Below are positions 1 to 6,666 of a stretch of 8,958 nt of DNA, in pieces. Where the stretch lies: the NCBI GenBank assembly GCA_022796315.1, contig JAAWIL010000077.1, forward strand, positions 1 through 8,958. Reading direction: 5' to 3'. The notes under the pieces are model-generated. The model worked only from the letters and a program-made list of their open reading frames with translations, was not told the DNA's origin and did not search any database. How positions within the stretch are numbered: the stretch's first letter is position 1; every line of letters starts with the position of its first letter. The DNA is from Oscillibacter sp. (GTDB lineage: Bacteria; Bacillota; Clostridia; Oscillospirales; Oscillospiraceae). The translations under genes and the position numbers were made by a program.

Positions 1-102
1 GTTAAAAATCCTTGCCATCCGTCAGGATGCCTGCGGATTTTTGCCTTGCAGGGCAAAAAATCCACTCGCCAATCCATACACGTCGAGATATTAAACAGGT
101 TC
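1..102. repeat. Right part of a MITE-like inverted-repeat element (copy A, cut by window start)
   Basis: Bases 1-38 match bases 8921-8958 at 37 of 38 positions in the same orientation, so this is a dispersed repeat. Its outer end is an 18-base sequence at 85-102 which, read in reverse complement, matches the sequence at 8863-8880 of the other copy at 16 of 18 positions; these look like terminal inverted repeats (core CCTGTTTAA). Internal hairpins are visible: CATCC/GGATG (16-20 with 25-29) and GGATTTTTGCC against GGCAAAAAATCC (35-45 with 52-63). No transposase is encoded. Joining the two partial copies gives an inferred element of about 160 bp. It lies downstream of the dihydrouridine synthase gene. 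Bases 103-137 show nothing recognisable. The family name is unknown to me. Confidence 0.7.
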
Positions 103-137
103 TTAATATGATCCATCCGGTTGAAAAGAAGCGGCGG

Positions 138-1103
138 CTATACCAGCGCGCCCTGGGCGTCCTGCCGCAGGGGGAGCTCCCGGAAGATGGCGGCCTCCGC
201 CGCCTCGTACTCCCCGGGGGTCCGGAAGCGGCGCATCTGCTTGTTGAGCCGCTCGGCCCCGTCAAAGAGGTGGATCAGGTAGAACCACACCTCCCGCATC
301 CGCTGGGCGGCGGTGCCGGTCTGGCCGAAGAAGGCCTGATACTCCCGGTAGAGTTCCCGGGTGAAGGCCTGCAGCTCCTCCCGGGTGGCGGCGGGACCGC
401 CCCGGAGCTTGCGGAACAGCGCCGGGTCCGCCACGGCCCCCCGGCCGATCATCACCGCCTCCGCCTCCGGGAACTCCGCCTCCAGACGCCGCACGTCCTC
501 CACGGTCTGCAAGTCCCCGTTGAAGCAGAGGGGGCTGGCGCTGCGGGCCAGGGCTTCGGCAAAGGCGTCCATATGGAGGGGGCCCCTGTACTTCTCCGGC
601 CGCACCCGGGCGTGGATGGTCAGGCAGGCGATGGGATAGCGGCTGAAGATCTCCAGCAGCCGGGGAAACTCCTCCGGGGACTGGTAGCCCAGCCGGGTCT
701 TCACGGACACCGGCAGGCGGACGGAGGCAAAGACCTCCTCAAAAAAGGCGTCCAGGGCCTCGGGGCTTCGGAGAAATCCGGAGCCCTTGCCCTTGGCGGT
801 GACCGTGCCGGAGGGACAGCCCAGGTTCAGGTTCACCTCCCGAAACCCCATGTCCCCCAGGACCTCCGCCGCCCAGAGGAATTCCGGGGCCCGGCAGGTC
901 ATGATCTGGGGCACCAGGGGCAGCGTCCCGGCGTCCTCCGGGGCCAGCTCCCGCAGGTCCCTGGGGGTGATGATGTGCTGGGGCGTGGGGGAGAGGAAGG
1001 GGATGAAGCAGCGGTCTGCGCCGCCGAAGCGCCGGAGCCACACCCGCCGGAACACCGCCCGGGTGATCCCGTCCAGGGGGGCGAAGTCGTACCGCCGGAT
1101 CAC
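138..1103 (-). CDS. tRNA-dihydrouridine synthase family protein
   Basis: A 321-residue FMN-dependent enzyme predicted to reduce uridine to dihydrouridine in tRNA with NAD(P)H, acting in the cytoplasm. A TIM barrel with the family signatures is visible in order: the N-terminal FAPLDGITRAVFR flavin-binding strand (7-19), NLNLGCP with the catalytic-type Cys96, KTRLGY with Lys135, TIHAR with His164 and Arg166, NGDL (195-198) and the phosphate-binding MIGRGAVADP (218-227). A helical C-terminal domain follows. The length is typical of the family (about 310-330). I chose the GTG start at 1101-1103, because residues upstream of it in frame are low-complexity and the first recognisable barrel strand begins at VIRRYDFAPL. 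This GTG overlaps the TGA of the preceding gene as GTGA, which points to translational coupling; the local Shine-Dalgarno is weak. Which tRNA position it modifies (Dus A/B/C-like subgroup) cannot be decided here. Confidence 0.93.
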   Translation of the reverse strand: MIRRYDFAPLDGITRAVFRRVWLRRFGGADRCFIPFLSPTPQHIITPRDLRELAPEDAGTLPLVPQIMTCRAPEFLWAAEVLGDMGFREVNLNLGCPSGTVTAKGKGSGFLRSPEALDAFFEEVFASVRLPVSVKTRLGYQSPEEFPRLLEIFSRYPIACLTIHARVRPEKYRGPLHMDAFAEALARSASPLCFNGDLQTVEDVRRLEAEFPEAEAVMIGRGAVADPALFRKLRGGPAATREELQAFTRELYREYQAFFGQTGTAAQRMREVWFYLIHLFDGAERLNKQMRRFRTPGEYEAAEAAIFRELPLRQDAQGALV

Positions 1104-1447
1104 AGGACCTGGTCCCACTCCGCCGGGCGGAAGCCCACCCGTACGAAGTCCCCGCCCACCAGGATGGGCCGCTTCACCAGCATGCCGTCGGTGGCCAGGA
1201 GCTGAAGCTGCTCCTCCTCGCTCATGGAGGGCAGTTTGTCCTTCAGGCCTAAGGCCTTGTACTGGAGGCCGCTGGTGTTGAAGAAGCGCTTCAGCGGCAG
1301 GCCGCTTCTCTGCCACCAGGCCCGCAGCTCCTCTGCGGACGGGTTCTCCAGCTTGATGTCTCGGGCGTCATAGGCCGCGCCCCGCTCCTCCAGATAGGCC
1401 TTGGCCTTCTGGCAGGTGGTGCATTTGGGGTAGTGTACAAACAGCAT
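1100..1447 (-). CDS. ArsC/Spx-family thioredoxin-fold protein
   Basis: A 115-residue cytoplasmic protein of the ArsC/Spx/YffB family. The N-terminus HYPKCTTCQKAKAYLEERG contains a CxxC pair (Cys9 and Cys12), where Cys9 aligns with the catalytic cysteine of arsenate reductase and the pair resembles the redox switch of Spx. Family landmarks follow: a PLKRFFNTSG segment (51-60), a MSEEEQLQLLATDGMLVKRPILV segment ending in the conserved KRP (92-94) and a C-terminal VGF. The FNTSG segment lacks the arginine found there in true ArsC, so arsenate reduction is doubtful, and no other ars genes are nearby. A role as a thiol-redox protein or Spx-like regulator is an inference. The ATG has an AGGAGG 7 nt upstream (1455-1460), a strong start. 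It follows the radical SAM gene by 66 nt and overlaps the downstream dihydrouridine synthase gene by 4 nt, so it is probably the middle gene of a three-gene operon. Confidence 0.9.
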   Translation of the reverse strand: MLFVHYPKCTTCQKAKAYLEERGAAYDARDIKLENPSAEELRAWWQRSGLPLKRFFNTSGLQYKALGLKDKLPSMSEEEQLQLLATDGMLVKRPILVGGDFVRVGFRPAEWDQVL

Positions 1448-1513
1448 AGGGATTCCTCCTGCATACCGGTTTTCAAATTGGGTTTGTTGTTTGGGATTTC
1501 GTCTGCCGGGGCG

Positions 1514-2380
1514 CTACAGATGGAGCTGTTCCCCGGCCAGGGGGTCCTCGAACTCCATGAGCCAGGCCATGGCGGCCTCCGGCTCCCAGAGCACGCCGCG
1601 GGCCCGGCACTCCTCCTGAAGGATCTGTTCCAGCCGGGGCGCGTTGGGACTGAGGCAGCAGTAGCTGCTGCCGAAGGCGCGGATGTACCGCTCCTTCATG
1701 CCGGGAAAATGGCGGTCCAGCTGGGCGTAGAAGTACTGCCGGTCCCCGTCCCGCAGGGTGACGCCCATGCCGAACTGGACGATGACCTCCACGCCGGCCC
1801 GGAAGCAGTAGTCCAGCAGGCCCCGCAGATTCTCCTCAGAGTCGTTCAGAAAGGGCAGAAGGGGGCACAGCCACACGCCGGTACGGATGCCCGCCTCATG
1901 GCAGGTCCGCAGCATCTCGAAGCGGCGCCGGGTGGTGCAGACGTTGGGCTCCAGAATCCGGCACAGGTCCTCGTCAAAGGTGGTGAGGGTGGTGCAGACC
2001 ACCGCCTTGGCCTGGGCGTTGATGCTCCGGAGGAGATCCAGGTCCCGCAGCACCAGGTCGGACTTGGTGAGGATGGACACGCCGAAGCCGTACCGGTCGA
2101 TGACCTCCAGGCACTGCCGGGACAGGCGGGTCTCCCGCTCCAGGGGCAGGTAGGGGTCGCACATGGAGCCGGTGCCGATCATGCAGCGGCGGCGCTTGCG
2201 GCGCAGGGCCTCCGCCAGCAGCGCGGGGGCGTTGGTTTTCACGGCCACGTCCTCAAAGGCGTGGTCCATCTGGTAGCAGGTGCTGCGGGAGTCGCAGTAG
2301 ACGCACCCGTGGGTGCAACCCCGGTAGACGTTCATGCCGTTCCGGGCGGAGAGGATGGACTTGGCCTGGATCTCGTGCAT
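1514..2380 (-). CDS. SPL-family radical SAM protein
   Basis: A 288-residue radical SAM enzyme related to the spore photoproduct lyase (SPL) / Rv2578c-like group; reaction unknown. The cluster-binding motif YRGCTHGCVYCD gives Cys22, Cys26 and Cys29 (CxxxCxxC) for a 4Fe-4S cluster that cleaves S-adenosylmethionine. The second family signature, MIGTGSMCDPYLPLE (67-81), corresponds to the GxxxDPYxPxE element of this group. Barrel strands such as VSILTKSDLVLRDLDLL (101-117) and TTLTTFDEDLCRILEP (130-145) follow. The start at 2378-2380 is chosen because GAGGAGGT lies just upstream and the radical SAM fold begins at once; an in-frame extension to 2539 would cross the promoter and enter the terminator hairpin. 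A promoter at 2423-2451 precedes it. True DNA-repair SPL is longer (about 340 residues), so repair of spore photoproduct should not be assumed. Confidence 0.9.
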   Translation of the reverse strand: MHEIQAKSILSARNGMNVYRGCTHGCVYCDSRSTCYQMDHAFEDVAVKTNAPALLAEALRRKRRRCMIGTGSMCDPYLPLERETRLSRQCLEVIDRYGFGVSILTKSDLVLRDLDLLRSINAQAKAVVCTTLTTFDEDLCRILEPNVCTTRRRFEMLRTCHEAGIRTGVWLCPLLPFLNDSEENLRGLLDYCFRAGVEVIVQFGMGVTLRDGDRQYFYAQLDRHFPGMKERYIRAFGSSYCCLSPNAPRLEQILQEECRARGVLWEPEAAMAWLMEFEDPLAGEQLHL

Positions 2381-2422
2381 GGGGACCTCCTCTCCGGCGG
2401 GGAACCGCCTTGGATGATGCAG

Positions 2423-2451
2423 AGTATAGCACAAAACGGCGGGAAAAACAA
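2423..2451 (-). promoter_or_regulatory. Sigma-A-type extended -10 promoter for the radical SAM/ArsC-like/Dus operon
   Basis: On the minus strand there is TTGTTT (2446-2451), a 17-nt spacer and TATACT (2423-2428), with TG one base before the -10 (TGC-TATACT). Predicted transcription starts near 2416, leaving a leader of about 35 nt with a strong ribosome binding site. Spacing and hexamers fit the housekeeping consensus well. Confidence 0.8.
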
Positions 2452-2516
2452 TCCGGGAACTTCTTCGGCGGGAGCGCCCCGGCCGCCGCTTCCCCACAGG
2501 CGGATATGTGAAAGAG

Positions 2517-2555
2517 CAGAAGGCCCTTACCGGCGGCATCGGTAAGGGCCTTCTG
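2517..2555 (-). terminator. 16-bp perfect stem-loop, likely terminator of the 209-aa membrane protein gene
   Basis: Bases 2517-2532 and 2540-2555 are perfectly complementary (16 bp) around a 7-nt loop. The hairpin begins 6 nt after the TAA of the membrane protein gene. On the minus strand it is followed by CTCTTTCACAT, a poor U-tract, while the plus strand has none, so termination in the minus direction is the better reading. It also insulates the promoter at 2423-2451. Confidence 0.75.
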
Positions 2556-2560
2556 TGTGC

Positions 2561-3190
2561 TTACAAGAACCACAGAATCAACATGCTGAGATAGCTTGTT
2601 CCGGCATGTTTGCAGGAGGCGTAAAAGGGGACGGAGTAGGGAAAGGCCCTGCAGGCGGATACCAGGCCGTCCGGGATGCCGTGCCAGAGAATGTGCGGCA
2701 GTCCCCACAGCAAAAACAGGGCCAGCGCGCCCCAGGGAAGGGAGCTCTTTGTGAGAGCCTCCCCCGCCTTCTGCCCATAGATCAAAAGCTCCAGCATCAG
2801 CAGCACCTCCAGGGGATAGTAGAGGAGATTTCGGAGGGTGTACAGGGGATACCCTGTACAGAGCTCCCGGATAAAGAGGGGGCGCAATCCCCCGTAGACG
2901 AAGCTGCTGAGGGCCATGGCGGCGCCGCAGGCGGATACAAAGAAGAGGATCAGGGCGTCCGTGGGGGAAAAAGGAGCAACGCGATAGAGGGCGTCCTCCG
3001 CCGGGGCGCTCCTGGCTCTGCTCCATAGGACTGCCGCGCCGATGCCCCAAACCACCGGAGTGATCCCCATGGACAGGACCTGATGGGGGATGACGGCGGC
3101 CAAGGCGTCCAATTGGATCACGGCAAAGGTGGCAAATACCATGCCAAGCCAGTGTGCATTCTGTTTGGAGGGAACGGTCTTCATGGTCAT
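2561..3190 (-). CDS. Hypothetical multi-pass membrane protein
   Basis: A 209-residue, strongly hydrophobic protein that I do not recognise. Probable membrane segments lie near residues 13-35, 40-57, 77-99, 118-138, 152-170 and 185-207, so about five or six helices. Polar features within or next to the helices include LRNLLYYPLEVLLMLELL (119-136), a Glu/Lys-rich turn GQKAGEAL (139-146) and LPHILWHGIPDG (164-175) with two histidines, plus Lys194-His195. The His-containing helix faintly recalls CPBP-type intramembrane proteases, but the EExxxR motif is absent, so I do not assign that family. The ATG at 3188-3190 is taken as start; a second ATG two codons on is possible, and the ribosome binding site (AAAGGCGG) is weak. 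It has its own promoter (3246-3274) and a downstream hairpin, so it is probably transcribed alone. Confidence 0.75.
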   Translation of the reverse strand: MTMKTVPSKQNAHWLGMVFATFAVIQLDALAAVIPHQVLSMGITPVVWGIGAAVLWSRARSAPAEDALYRVAPFSPTDALILFFVSACGAAMALSSFVYGGLRPLFIRELCTGYPLYTLRNLLYYPLEVLLMLELLIYGQKAGEALTKSSLPWGALALFLLWGLPHILWHGIPDGLVSACRAFPYSVPFYASCKHAGTSYLSMLILWFL

Positions 3191-3245
3191 ACGCGGTCCG
3201 CCGCCTTTCTGGTCCGGTTTGTTACGAGGTGTGATGGATGATATA

Positions 3246-3274
3246 GTTATAGCACAGGCCGGCTGTTCATGCAA
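3246..3274 (-). promoter_or_regulatory. Extended -10 promoter for the 209-aa membrane protein gene
   Basis: On the minus strand there is TTGCAT (3269-3274), a 17-nt spacer and TATAAC (3246-3251) with TGC directly before the -10. The layout is the same as at 2423-2451, including a shared TGTGCTATA block. The leader to the ATG at 3190 would be about 50 nt. Confidence 0.72.
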
Positions 3275-3339
3275 GTCTGCGTTTGCAGGGGGAGCGTGAA
3301 CGGCTTCGATCCCCCCCTGCCCAGACAACGGAATGCACA

Positions 3340-3367
3340 GCGGCCCGGGACAACTGTCCCGGGCCGC
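3340..3367. terminator. GC-rich 13-bp stem-loop between amidohydrolase and membrane protein genes
   Basis: GCGGCCCGGGACA (3340-3352) pairs perfectly with TGTCCCGGGCCGC (3355-3367) across two bases; the real loop is probably 4 nt or more. It sits about 105 nt after the amidohydrolase stop and upstream of the next promoter. No T-run follows on either strand, so it may be a weak or factor-assisted terminator or a 3'-end protecting hairpin. Confidence 0.5.
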
Positions 3368-3429
3368 CGGCTGAGAAGGAAAAGCAGTCAAATGACCGCC
3401 GTGGCGTCAAGTGTTGTGATTTGCGGGCC

Positions 3430-3473
3430 CTGAGCGGCTGTTTCGCTCAGATTTCCGCTGTCACAGGCAGCGG
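3430..3473 (-). other. Two tandem stem-loops directly after the amidohydrolase stop
   Basis: CCGCTG (3455-3460) pairs with CAGCGG (3468-3473), and CTGAGCG (3430-3436) pairs with CGCTCAG (3444-3450), each with a 7-nt loop. The first begins within two bases of the TGA. With the larger hairpin at 3340-3367 they make a series of three. None carries a T-run, so RNA-stabilising or Rho-related roles are as likely as intrinsic termination. Confidence 0.45.
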
Positions 3474-3474
3474 G

Positions 3475-5106
3475 TCAGCTCCTGGTATAGACCACTTTGC
3501 CGTCCACCAAGGTATACAGCACCTCCACACTCTGGACGTCCTCGGCGGGATAGGTCAGCAGATCCTCGCTGAGTACCACGATATCCGCCAGCTTGCCCGG
3601 CTCCAGACTGCCCTTGATGTTCTCTTCAAAGCTGGCATAGGCGCCGTTGTAGGTGAACATCCGGATAATCTGCGGCACATCCACCTTCTGCATCTCGCCC
3701 ACGCTGTCGCCGTTTTTCCGGTCCTTTCGGTTCAGGGCGCCGTAGAGGCTGTTCATGGGGTTGGGATGGGTCACCGGGGAGTCGGAGCCGATGGCCGTGA
3801 TGATCCCGGCGTCCAGGTAGCTCCTGAGGGCAAAGAGATAGTCCACCCGGTCCCCGTAATAGCGGTTGTAATCCCGGCCGTTGATCGTGATAAAGGACGG
3901 GTTGGAGATGGGAATGATGCCCAGCTTCGCGATGCGGGCAATCAGCTCCGGATTGGTCAGGCCGCAGTGCTCAATGCGGTGGCGGTGGTTCTCTCTGGGA
4001 TACTGCACCAGGGCCTTTTCAATGGCGTTGACCATGATGGTCACAGCCTGGTCCCCGACGGCGTGGGCCGTCACCTGGAACCCGGCCTTGTGGGCCTCCA
4101 GAACGATCTCGTCGGCCTCGGCCTGCTCCCAGACCTGGATGCCGTGGTTGCCGGGATCATGGCTGTAGCCTTCGATCACCGCGCAGGACGGGCCGCTGGA
4201 ACTGCCGTCCAACATGATCTTGGTGGGACCGATTTTGAAATGCCGGCTGCCGCAGCCCGTGTGGATGCCGGTCTTGATGAAGTCCCGGATCAGGCGCTTG
4301 TTGGACGCCTTGCCGAACATATCAAACACCATGGGATAGAGGCGCACCTGCACGGCGCCGCTCTCACAGGCGTTCTGCATGGCCGCGTTGTAGACGCCTC
4401 CATAGGCGCCGGCGTCATGGGCCGTGGTGATGCCCAGGGACAGCATGATCCGGTTCGCGTTGGTCAGACCGTCCAGCAGCTCGTCGGAGGAGAACTCCAC
4501 CTTGGTGCTGGAGTCCATGTGGGCGGTTTCCTTCAGCAATCCGTGGATGCTGCCGTCCTCGTTGACGACCACCTCGCCCGGGGCGAACCGGTCCGGGCCA
4601 GTGATTCCAAAAATCTCCAGGGCTTTGGTGTTGTACACGGCCATGTGGGCACAGCAGCGGGTACACTGCACGGGGTTGTTGGGCGCGGCCTCATCCAGGT
4701 CCTCCTTGGTGGGATGGCGGCCCTCCGCCAGCTTGTTGTGGTCGTAGCCCTGGAGCTTGATCCACTCGCCAGGCTTCTTCTTGGCGGCATCGGCCCGGAT
4801 CAGATCCTTGATTTCCTCAATGGACTTTGCGGCGGGGTAGTTGATATCAATAATACCATGGTCCAGCAGGCCATACATCCCGAAGTGGATATGGGCGTCC
4901 ACAAAGCCCGGCATGACTGTCTTTCCGCCGGCGTCAATCCGCCGGGTCTCCGGCCCCTCATAGGCCCGGATCTCCGCATTGGTGCCCACGGCCAGGATCT
5001 TTCCGTCCCGGATCGCGACGGCCTCGGCAACCTCGTCCCGGCTGTTTACCGTGAGGACGGCTCCGTTGATGATGACAATCTCCGCGAACAGATTCTTGTT
5101 TTCCAT
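3475..5106 (-). CDS. YtcJ-type metal-dependent amidohydrolase (amidohydrolase 3 family)
   Basis: A 543-residue cytoplasmic hydrolase (no signal peptide) of the amidohydrolase superfamily, YtcJ / N-substituted formamide deformylase-like branch. The N-terminal beta-sandwich (about 8-62) carries AVAIRDGKILAVG. The barrel then shows GFVDAHIHF with metal-ligand type His72 and His74, KIMLDGSSSG with Lys296, TAHAVGDQA with His348, HRIEHC with His380, and IGSDSPV with the catalytic-type Asp442. The C-terminal GSLEPGKLADIVVL (499-512) closes the sandwich. All expected metal and catalytic positions are present and the length fits the family (about 530-560), so it should be active on an amide, N-acyl or similar bond; the substrate is unknown. 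The ATG has AAGGAG about 7 nt upstream. It follows the symporter by 75 nt and is probably the last gene of the sigma-54 operon, acting on what the symporter imports. Confidence 0.93.
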   Translation of the reverse strand: MENKNLFAEIVIINGAVLTVNSRDEVAEAVAIRDGKILAVGTNAEIRAYEGPETRRIDAGGKTVMPGFVDAHIHFGMYGLLDHGIIDINYPAAKSIEEIKDLIRADAAKKKPGEWIKLQGYDHNKLAEGRHPTKEDLDEAAPNNPVQCTRCCAHMAVYNTKALEIFGITGPDRFAPGEVVVNEDGSIHGLLKETAHMDSSTKVEFSSDELLDGLTNANRIMLSLGITTAHDAGAYGGVYNAAMQNACESGAVQVRLYPMVFDMFGKASNKRLIRDFIKTGIHTGCGSRHFKIGPTKIMLDGSSSGPSCAVIEGYSHDPGNHGIQVWEQAEADEIVLEAHKAGFQVTAHAVGDQAVTIMVNAIEKALVQYPRENHRHRIEHCGLTNPELIARIAKLGIIPISNPSFITINGRDYNRYYGDRVDYLFALRSYLDAGIITAIGSDSPVTHPNPMNSLYGALNRKDRKNGDSVGEMQKVDVPQIIRMFTYNGAYASFEENIKGSLEPGKLADIVVLSEDLLTYPAEDVQSVEVLYTLVDGKVVYTRS

Positions 5107-5141
5107 GAGATGACTCCTTCCTGATTGTGTACGTTCCTCTG

Positions 5142-5180
5142 GGGCGGGAAATTCCCCCGCCCTGCCAGGGTGCGGGCAGG
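5142..5180 (-). other. Intercistronic hairpins between symporter and amidohydrolase genes
   Basis: The 75-nt gap holds GGGCGGG (5142-5148) pairing with CCCGCCC (5156-5162), and CCTGCC (5161-5166) pairing with GGCAGG (5175-5180). The two overlap by two bases. No T-run follows, so full termination is unlikely; partial attenuation or an mRNA processing barrier that sets different amounts of the two proteins is an inference. Confidence 0.4.
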
Positions 5181-5181
5181 C

Positions 5182-6666
5182 TTACACCGTCTCGTAGGCG
5201 CTGTCCAGGAACTCCTTCTCGAAGAACTTATCCAGGGTTTCCCGCTTGGCCGGCTGTGTGGCCAGACTCACCAGGATGCTGATGGGCAGATTGAAGATCA
5301 ATCCCCAGATGCCGGCGTGGATGCCAAGGGGATGGACCCAGACGAAGGTGAAGAGAATCGTGATGATCAGACCCACCGTCAGGCCGCTGCACACGCCCGT
5401 CTTGGTGCTTCTGGGCCAGGCGAACACGCCCAGGACCAGGGGGAAGATCTGCCCCAGGAAGCCGTAGCCCACGTTCAGGATGTTGACCAGGTTGGAGGGG
5501 TTGATGATGGCCAGGGGCAGGATGATGAAGAACATGAAGGGGATCAGCATCAGGCGCTGAACCTTGCCCTTGTTCTCGTCCTTCACCAGGCCGTAGGGCA
5601 CGAACACGTCGTTGGTCCAGGAGAAGGCCAGGCACTGGAACAGCGGCGCACAGGAGGACTGGGCCGCTGCCAGGGTGCCGGCGCCCATCAGGCCCACCAG
5701 GGGCCAGGGCATGGACTCCAGAGCCAGCGTCAGGCCCACCTTGTCCATGGGGCCGGTGTAGTCCGTCATGGCGAAGACGCACACGAAGCCCACCACCATC
5801 ATGGGAACCATCACCAGCTGATACAGCGGCACCAGCGTGGTGGCCTTCCGGGCGTCCTCCTCGGTCTTGCCGCCGGTGGCCGCCATCCAGAAATTGGGCC
5901 ACACGGAGGCGGTGGTGATGAGAACGGAGGTGCTCCAGAAGGAGGGCGTCCAGGTTCCGGTGGGCCCAGGCAGGGTCAGGTGCTCCGGGGAGACCTCGGA
6001 GATCTTTTGGAAGGTGGAAAACCAGGTCCAATCCCCGGTAAACCGATAGCACAGGAACAGGGCGGCGATGATGGCGATGATGAACATCAAAAGACCCTGC
6101 ATGATAGAGACCCAGCCCACGGAGGCCAGACCGCTGGAGTACACGTAGCTGAACACCGCGATGAGGATCAGGATCTCAGCCAGCCACATGGGGATGTGGC
6201 CGCCGCTCATGACGTTGATGATGTAGCCGCAGCCCACCACCTGCACCACAGCGTAGCACACCATGGTCAAAGAGCCGGCGAAGGTGGCGAAGGCCCGGAC
6301 GAACTTGCTCTCATAGCGGACGCCGAAGGCCTCGGACTGGGTGAGGATGTTGCTCTTCTTGGCCAGGCGGATGATGCGGGGGTTGATCAGGTAGCCCACC
6401 ATCTGCATCAGGGCCAGGTACACGCTGACGTAGAGGATGCTGACGCCGTTGGAATAGGCGGTGCCCGGCGCGCCCATAAAGGTGTAGGCGCTGATCTGGG
6501 AGCCGCCCAGCATGAAGAACAGCATCAGCGGGCCCATGGTGCTGCCGGCCACGCCCCAGTTCTTGTGCTGGCTCATATCCATCTTCCGGCCGGGCAGGAT
6601 GCCGATGATAATCGTAAAAATGGTGTAGATCAGCGTAATAATAAACGGTAGAACCCAATTCTGCAT
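5182..6666 (-). CDS. Sodium:solute symporter family permease
   Basis: A 494-residue integral membrane carrier of the sodium:solute symporter (SSS, SLC5/PanF-like) family, predicted to import an organic solute driven by sodium. About 13 hydrophobic segments are visible, starting with WVLPFIITLIYTIFTIIIGI (4-23). Helix 1-2 features of the family are present: LGGSQISAYTFMGAPGTAYSNG (53-74). The later helix AGTLAAAQSSCAPLFQ (329-344) has the paired serines (337-338) that line the sodium site in characterised SSS proteins. The cytoplasmic C-terminal tail is short and acidic/aromatic (471-494). The start at 6664-6666 overlaps the upstream stop as TAATG, with GGGGGGTGA as ribosome binding site; an in-frame extension to 6807 lies inside the small upstream gene and was rejected. 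The substrate is unknown; the downstream amidohydrolase suggests an amide or N-acylated compound. Confidence 0.93.
   Translation of the reverse strand: MQNWVLPFIITLIYTIFTIIIGILPGRKMDMSQHKNWGVAGSTMGPLMLFFMLGGSQISAYTFMGAPGTAYSNGVSILYVSVYLALMQMVGYLINPRIIRLAKKSNILTQSEAFGVRYESKFVRAFATFAGSLTMVCYAVVQVVGCGYIINVMSGGHIPMWLAEILILIAVFSYVYSSGLASVGWVSIMQGLLMFIIAIIAALFLCYRFTGDWTWFSTFQKISEVSPEHLTLPGPTGTWTPSFWSTSVLITTASVWPNFWMAATGGKTEEDARKATTLVPLYQLVMVPMMVVGFVCVFAMTDYTGPMDKVGLTLALESMPWPLVGLMGAGTLAAAQSSCAPLFQCLAFSWTNDVFVPYGLVKDENKGKVQRLMLIPFMFFIILPLAIINPSNLVNILNVGYGFLGQIFPLVLGVFAWPRSTKTGVCSGLTVGLIITILFTFVWVHPLGIHAGIWGLIFNLPISILVSLATQPAKRETLDKFFEKEFLDSAYETV

Noticed and set aside
12..1205. Long plus-strand open frame opposite the dihydrouridine synthase and ArsC-like genes
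   Set aside because: Low-complexity, Gly/Pro/His-rich translation with no domain, lying antisense to genes with clear motifs; typical of open frames in GC-rich DNA.
1104..1316. N-terminal extension of the dihydrouridine synthase
   Set aside because: The extra 71 residues are low-complexity and overlap the ArsC-like gene; the GTG start at 1101-1103 gives the normal family length.
1100..1447. Arsenic resistance function for the ArsC-like gene
   Set aside because: No arsR, arsB or acr3 neighbour, and the arginine expected in the middle segment of true arsenate reductase is replaced in FNTSG.
1433..2545. Plus-strand open frame of 370 codons
   Set aside because: Antisense to the SPL-type radical SAM gene, composition rich in Gly/Gln/Ala/His, no ribosome binding site or recognisable domain.
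3283..5124. Plus-strand open frame of 613 codons
   Set aside because: Mirrors the amidohydrolase gene and has no family features; the minus-strand protein has all active-site motifs.
5125..6651. Plus-strand open frame of 508 codons, very rich in His, Gln, Gly and Asp
   Set aside because: Antisense to the symporter; the unusual composition comes from the reverse complement of hydrophobic codons.
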